A model generated the notes under the pieces. That model worked only from the letters and a program-made list of their open reading frames with translations, had not been told where the DNA came from and searched no databases. Positions 61,218-64,000 of a DNA stretch of 64,000 bases are shown here, in pieces (the stretch's first letter is position 1; every line of letters starts with the position of its first letter). The position numbers were made by a program, and so were the translations under genes. The stretch is taken from assembly GCF_016107285.1 (NCBI RefSeq), contig NZ_RCVQ01000002.1, positions 434,001 to 498,000 on the forward strand. Direction: 5' to 3'. This stretch comes from Roseomonas sp. KE0001 (GTDB lineage: Bacteria; Pseudomonadota; Alphaproteobacteria; Acetobacterales; Acetobacteraceae).

Positions 61218-62147
61218 TCATGCGGCGGCGGTGGCGCGCAGCAGCCCCCATTCGCCGAGGCGCCCACGCAACTCCGCCTCGGCGCGCGGCGTCAGCGGCC
61301 AGGCGGAGGGCGGGCGGGTGGCGCCGCAATCATCGCCCATCATGCGCAGCGCCGCCTTCACGACCGAGACATTGGTGCCGTTCTGCTCCTCGGCCCGCAG
61401 CGCCTCGAAGGCGGACATGGTCTCGATCAGCGCGGCCGCCGTCTCGTAGTCGCCGGCGGCGAGCGCGGCGTGGATGGCGACCGAGTGCTCCGGCCAGACA
61501 TTGATCAGGCCGGAGGTGTAGCCCCGCGCGCCGACGGCGTAGAAGGGCGGCGCCCAGGTCTCGGCCAGGCCGCCGACCCAGGCGATGCCCATGCCGCGGG
61601 TGGCGCGGATCATCTCGCCCAGGCGCAGCGGCGAGGGCGCCGCCCACTTCACGCCGACCACGCCCGGCACCTGGCAGAGCTTCAGGATGGCGTCCTGGCC
61701 GATGCCGTCGTTGCGCAGATAGAGCACGACCGGCAGGCCCTGGCCGGCCTCGGCCACGCGCTCGACATAGGCCACCACGCCGCGCGGCGAGACGAAGGGG
61801 TCGGGCGGCTGGTGCACCATCAGCGCGCTGGCGCCGGCGGCCCTCGAGGCGCGGGTCAGCGCCACGGCGTCATGGACCGAGCGGCCGATGCCGGCCAGCA
61901 GCGGCACGCGCCCGCCCACCTGCTCGGCGGCGACATGCACCATGCGCTCCGCCTCGGCCGTGGTCAGGCCGTAGAACTCGCTGGTGTTGCCATTGGCCAC
62001 CAGCACATGCACCCCGGCGCCGATGGCGCGCTCCACCACCGGCCGCAGCCGGGCGGGGGCGAGCCGGTCCTCGTCGTCGAAGGGGGTGACGAGGATGCCG
62101 GAGATGCCGCCGAGCGCGGCGCCGAGCCGCGCGTGGTCCTGGGTCAT
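61218..62147 (-). CDS. Dihydrodipicolinate synthase family aldolase/dehydratase
   Basis: A 309-residue class I aldolase of the DHDPS/N-acetylneuraminate lyase family. 'GISGILVTPFDDEDRL' opens the barrel, 'LVANGNTSEFYGLTTAE' binds the pyruvyl part, Y143 lies in 'VVLYLRNDG' and the Schiff-base lysine is K167 in 'GVKWAAP'. Catabolic members act on 2-keto-3-deoxy sugar acids or 5-dehydro-4-deoxyglucarate, and the context (GntR, Bug, acid carrier) fits that rather than lysine synthesis. ATGA overlap with the GntR gene. Confidence 0.88.
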   Translation of the reverse strand: MTQDHARLGAALGGISGILVTPFDDEDRLAPARLRPVVERAIGAGVHVLVANGNTSEFYGLTTAEAERMVHVAAEQVGGRVPLLAGIGRSVHDAVALTRASRAAGASALMVHQPPDPFVSPRGVVAYVERVAEAGQGLPVVLYLRNDGIGQDAILKLCQVPGVVGVKWAAPSPLRLGEMIRATRGMGIAWVGGLAETWAPPFYAVGARGYTSGLINVWPEHSVAIHAALAAGDYETAAALIETMSAFEALRAEEQNGTNVSVVKAALRMMGDDCGATRPPSAWPLTPRAEAELRGRLGEWGLLRATAAA

Positions 62148-62878
62148 CGGGGTGTTCCCTTGTCGATGGGTGTCCCGGAGGCCTCGGCGACGAGCGCGTC
62201 GAGGATGCCGCTGGCCTCCAGGGAGCGGTGGATATGCGCTCGCATGCGCGCCTCGGCCGCGGCCGGGTCGTGGCGGCGGATGGCGGCGACGATGCCGGCA
62301 TGCTCGCGCCAGGCGCGACGCGGCTCCTGCGGCGTGGCGCGCAGCGCGCGCAGCCGGCCGAAATGGTCGTAGGCCCGCAGCGCCTCGAGCGAGCGCAGCA
62401 GGAAGGCATTGGCGGTCATGCCGTTGATCAGCTCATGGAACCGCTCATTGGCCTCGGCCAGCAGGGCGATGGCCGCGGCCCCGTCCCGGCTCAGGCCGCG
62501 CATGCGGGCGAGCTGCTCCTCCAGGGCGGCGACCTCCGCCGGCCCGGCCCGACGGGCGGCGAGGCCGGCGGCGGTGCCTTCGAGGGCGACGCGGATCAGC
62601 CCCATCTCGGCCAGCCGCTCCGGGGTGAACTCGACGACCAGCGTGCCGCGCCGCGGCAGGGTGACGACCATCCCCTCGGCCTCCAGCCGCCCCAGCGCCT
62701 CCCGCACCGGCTGGGCGGAGATGCCGAGGGACTGGGCGAGGGAGCGCTCCGAGACGCGCTCGCCGCCGGGCAGGCTGCCGTCCACGATGGCGTCGCGCAG
62801 GCGGCGATAGGCGCGCTCGGCCAGGGAGAGGACATCCTCGGCGGTCAGGGGCGGCAGGCCGGCGACGGGGGGAAGCAT
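62144..62878 (-). CDS. GntR family regulator, FCD subfamily (module D)
   Basis: 244 residues: winged helix ('AYRRLRDAIVDGSLPGGERV', 'LAQSLGISAQPVREALGRLEAEGMV') and FCD domain ('GLIRVALEGTAAGLAARRAG', 'ANERFHELINGMTAN', 'EHAGIVAAIRRHD'). ATG 62878 is preferred over an in-frame TTG at 62914. It heads the operon with the aldolase (4-base overlap) and Bug receptor, so autoregulation is expected. A dyad-symmetric site lies upstream. Confidence 0.9.
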   Translation of the reverse strand: MLPPVAGLPPLTAEDVLSLAERAYRRLRDAIVDGSLPGGERVSERSLAQSLGISAQPVREALGRLEAEGMVVTLPRRGTLVVEFTPERLAEMGLIRVALEGTAAGLAARRAGPAEVAALEEQLARMRGLSRDGAAAIALLAEANERFHELINGMTANAFLLRSLEALRAYDHFGRLRALRATPQEPRRAWREHAGIVAAIRRHDPAAAEARMRAHIHRSLEASGILDALVAEASGTPIDKGTPR

Positions 62879-62902
62879 GCGGGAAGGTTTAGGTGTCGTG
62901 GC

Positions 62903-62927
62903 CTGAAACTGCAATAGCAGATTTCAG
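62903..62927. promoter_or_regulatory. Interrupted dyad upstream of GntR (module D)
   Basis: CTGAAA-CTGC, then AATA, then GCAG-A-TTTCAG: a 10-bp inverted repeat with one extra base in the right arm, 25 bases upstream of the GntR start. Its core TGCAATAGCA matches TGCTATAGCA of the module A palindrome at nine of ten positions. Probable operator. Confidence 0.6.
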
Positions 62928-63019
62928 ATGCCAGCTCCGCCTCGCTGGACAGCCCCCCGCCCGCTTGCGAGGCTGCACCGTCCGCGAACTCGGCGGTCGC
63001 CGGTCCCTGGGAGAACTCC

Positions 63020-63568
63020 ATGACTGATCTGAACGAGTATCTGGCGCAGAAGCGCCTCGCCGTCCTGGCCAGGCAGAAGGCGGCGGAAGCCGATCCGCGC
63101 CCGGTCGCGGTGAAGGCGCGGGTGCGCGCCATGGGGCGCAGCGGCATCCGCGAGATCCGCATCCGCGACTTCCAGATCATCAGCGACAGCAAGCCGGATC
63201 TCGCCGGCTACGACCTCGGCCCGGGCTCGCCGGAGATGCAGCTCGGCGTGCTCGGTTCCTGCATCACGCATATCACCCTGATCCAGGCGGCGCTGCGCGA
63301 GGTGCCGCTCGACGCGGTGGAGGTGGAGGTCGAGGCGGACCAGCATCCGCCCGTGGGCGAGACGGCGACGCCGAGCGGTCCGCTGCACCCGCATAACATC
63401 CGCTACCGGCTGCGCCTCGAATCCACCGCGCCGCCCGAGACGCTGCGCTCGCTGCACGAGGCCATCGAGGCGGCCTGCCCGATCCTGAGCCTGCTGGTCA
63501 ATCCGCAGAAGGTCGCGGGCGAGATGCTGCTGAACGGCGAGACGATCAGCCGCCTCTCGCGCGGCTGA
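63020..63568 (+). CDS. OsmC family protein
   Basis: A 182-residue OsmC/Ohr-fold protein. The two conserved cysteines are C81 in 'VLGSCITHITL' and C153 in 'AACPILSLL', the pattern of thiol peroxidases of this family. The mature fold begins after a helical N-terminal part ('LNEYLAQKRLAVLARQK'). OsmC and Ohr enzymes reduce organic hydroperoxides; this one is closer to the general OsmC group than to Ohr. ATG 63020. Not linked to the OhrR gene, which is 25 kb away. Confidence 0.9.
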   Translation: MTDLNEYLAQKRLAVLARQKAAEADPRPVAVKARVRAMGRSGIREIRIRDFQIISDSKPDLAGYDLGPGSPEMQLGVLGSCITHITLIQAALREVPLDAVEVEVEADQHPPVGETATPSGPLHPHNIRYRLRLESTAPPETLRSLHEAIEAACPILSLLVNPQKVAGEMLLNGETISRLSRG

Positions 63569-63580
63569 TCGGGGCGGCGC

Positions 63581-63608
63581 GGCCGGGGGAGGATCCCTCC
63601 CGCCGGCC
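63581..63608. terminator. Hairpin between convergent osmC-like and lactate permease genes
   Basis: GGCCGG-GGGAGG pairs with CCTCCC-(G)-CCGGCC around a 3-base loop, a 12-bp stem with one bulged base. It lies 12 bases after the OsmC stop and 7 bases after the end of the convergent gene. Likely shared terminator. Confidence 0.55.
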
Positions 63609-63615
63609 GCCGGCC

Positions 63616-64000
63616 TTAATGCAGCACCATCGCGGTGAAGGGCGGCACATAGGCCTGGAGCGTCACCAGCAGCCCGACCAGCACCGCCAGAGCGATGGAG
63701 TGGAAGAAGACGTAGCGCAGGATGTCGCCCTCGTGGCCGAACCAGTTGGTGGCGGTGGAGGCGACGACGATGCTCTGGGCATCGATCATCTTGCCCATCA
63801 CGCCGCCCGATGAATTGGCCGAGGCCATCAGCACCGGCGAGAGGCCGAGCTGTTCCGCCGTGATCTTCTGCAGGCCGCCGAACAGCACGTTCGAGGCGGT
63901 GTCGGAGCCGGTCAGGGCCACGCCGAGCCAGCCGAGCAGCGTGCCGAACAACGGGTAGAACACGCCGGTATTGGCGAAGGCGAGGCCCATCGTCGCGTCC
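63616..64000 (-). CDS. lldP: L-lactate permease (LldP/GlcA family), C-terminal part
   Basis: The 3' end of a minus-strand gene that continues past the window; about 128 residues visible. '[24 protein letters not shown]' and '[23 protein letters not shown]' are clear LldP/GlcA signatures and the protein ends in the last membrane helix ('[23 protein letters not shown]'). Full-length relatives have about 550 residues and bring L-lactate, D-lactate or glycolate into the cell with protons. The start is not in view. Confidence 0.9.
   Translation of the reverse strand, partial: DATMGLAFANTGVFYPLFGTLLGWLGVALTGSDTASNVLFGGLQKITAEQLGLSPVLMASANSSGGVMGKMIDAQSIVVASTATNWFGHEGDILRYVFFHSIALAVLVGLLVTLQAYVPPFTAMVLH

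Overview
The window is one contiguous piece of a very GC-rich (about 70% by eye), gene-dense chromosome. Gene content and order suggest an alphaproteobacterium of the Acetobacteraceae, probably Roseomonas-like. Pointers are the metX / chorismate mutase / hisC / tyrC block, the accD-folC pair, several Bug/TctC-type solute receptors and a TctCBA transporter, and many small FCD-type GntR regulators. The lineage is inferred from this, not from a marker gene. I see no phage, insertion sequence, CRISPR array, plasmid function or rRNA. The only RNA gene recognised is tRNA-Arg(CCT).

Layout. 1-10136 is housekeeping plus purine catabolism: a LysR fragment, a secreted YceI protein, tyrC-hisC-chorismate mutase on the minus strand divergent from metX, a DUF5996 protein, and xdhA-xdhB. 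10137-20177 holds a 56-residue gene with a perfect ribosome binding site and its own terminator, a large protein of unknown function, a coupled DUF2272 lipoprotein / old-yellow-enzyme / methyltransferase set, arfB, an O-antigen/capsule-type ABC exporter pair, a glycine-zipper lipoprotein and a lytic transglycosylase with a SPOR domain. 20265-30254 holds folC, accD, a Kef-type antiporter, an orphan zinc-binding receptor (ZnuA), a zinc-ribbon protein, proline iminopeptidase, tRNA-Arg, an APC permease and an exported methyltransferase.

From about 30.3 kb the window is accessory metabolism: substrate-specific uptake and catabolism modules, mostly led by a GntR/FCD regulator. Module A (30282-37578): GntR divergent from a ThDP enzyme, an alcohol dehydrogenase, an SDR and TctC-TctB-TctA. 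Module B (43777-50662): GntR divergent from a binding-protein ABC importer, translationally coupled to a CaiB/BaiF CoA-transferase and a CitE-like lyase. Module C (50671-57055, minus strand): a second ABC importer with an enolase-superfamily enzyme and a Bug receptor. Module D (57742-62878): an MFS carrier and a PdxA-family dehydrogenase facing a GntR / DHDPS-family aldolase / Bug operon. Between A and B lie an OhrR-type redox regulator beside a small secreted protein, and an RND efflux pump divergent from its TetR regulator across a perfect 15-bp inverted repeat. The window ends with an OsmC protein and the 3' end of a lactate permease.

The most interesting points are the operator-like palindromes in front of the three GntR genes and the TetR gene, the closed transporter/CoA-transferase/lyase operon, the OhrR gene without an ohr partner, the exported SAM methyltransferase, the unknown 666-residue two-domain protein, and several short in-phase tandem repeats. 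I found no clearly new defence or mobile system.
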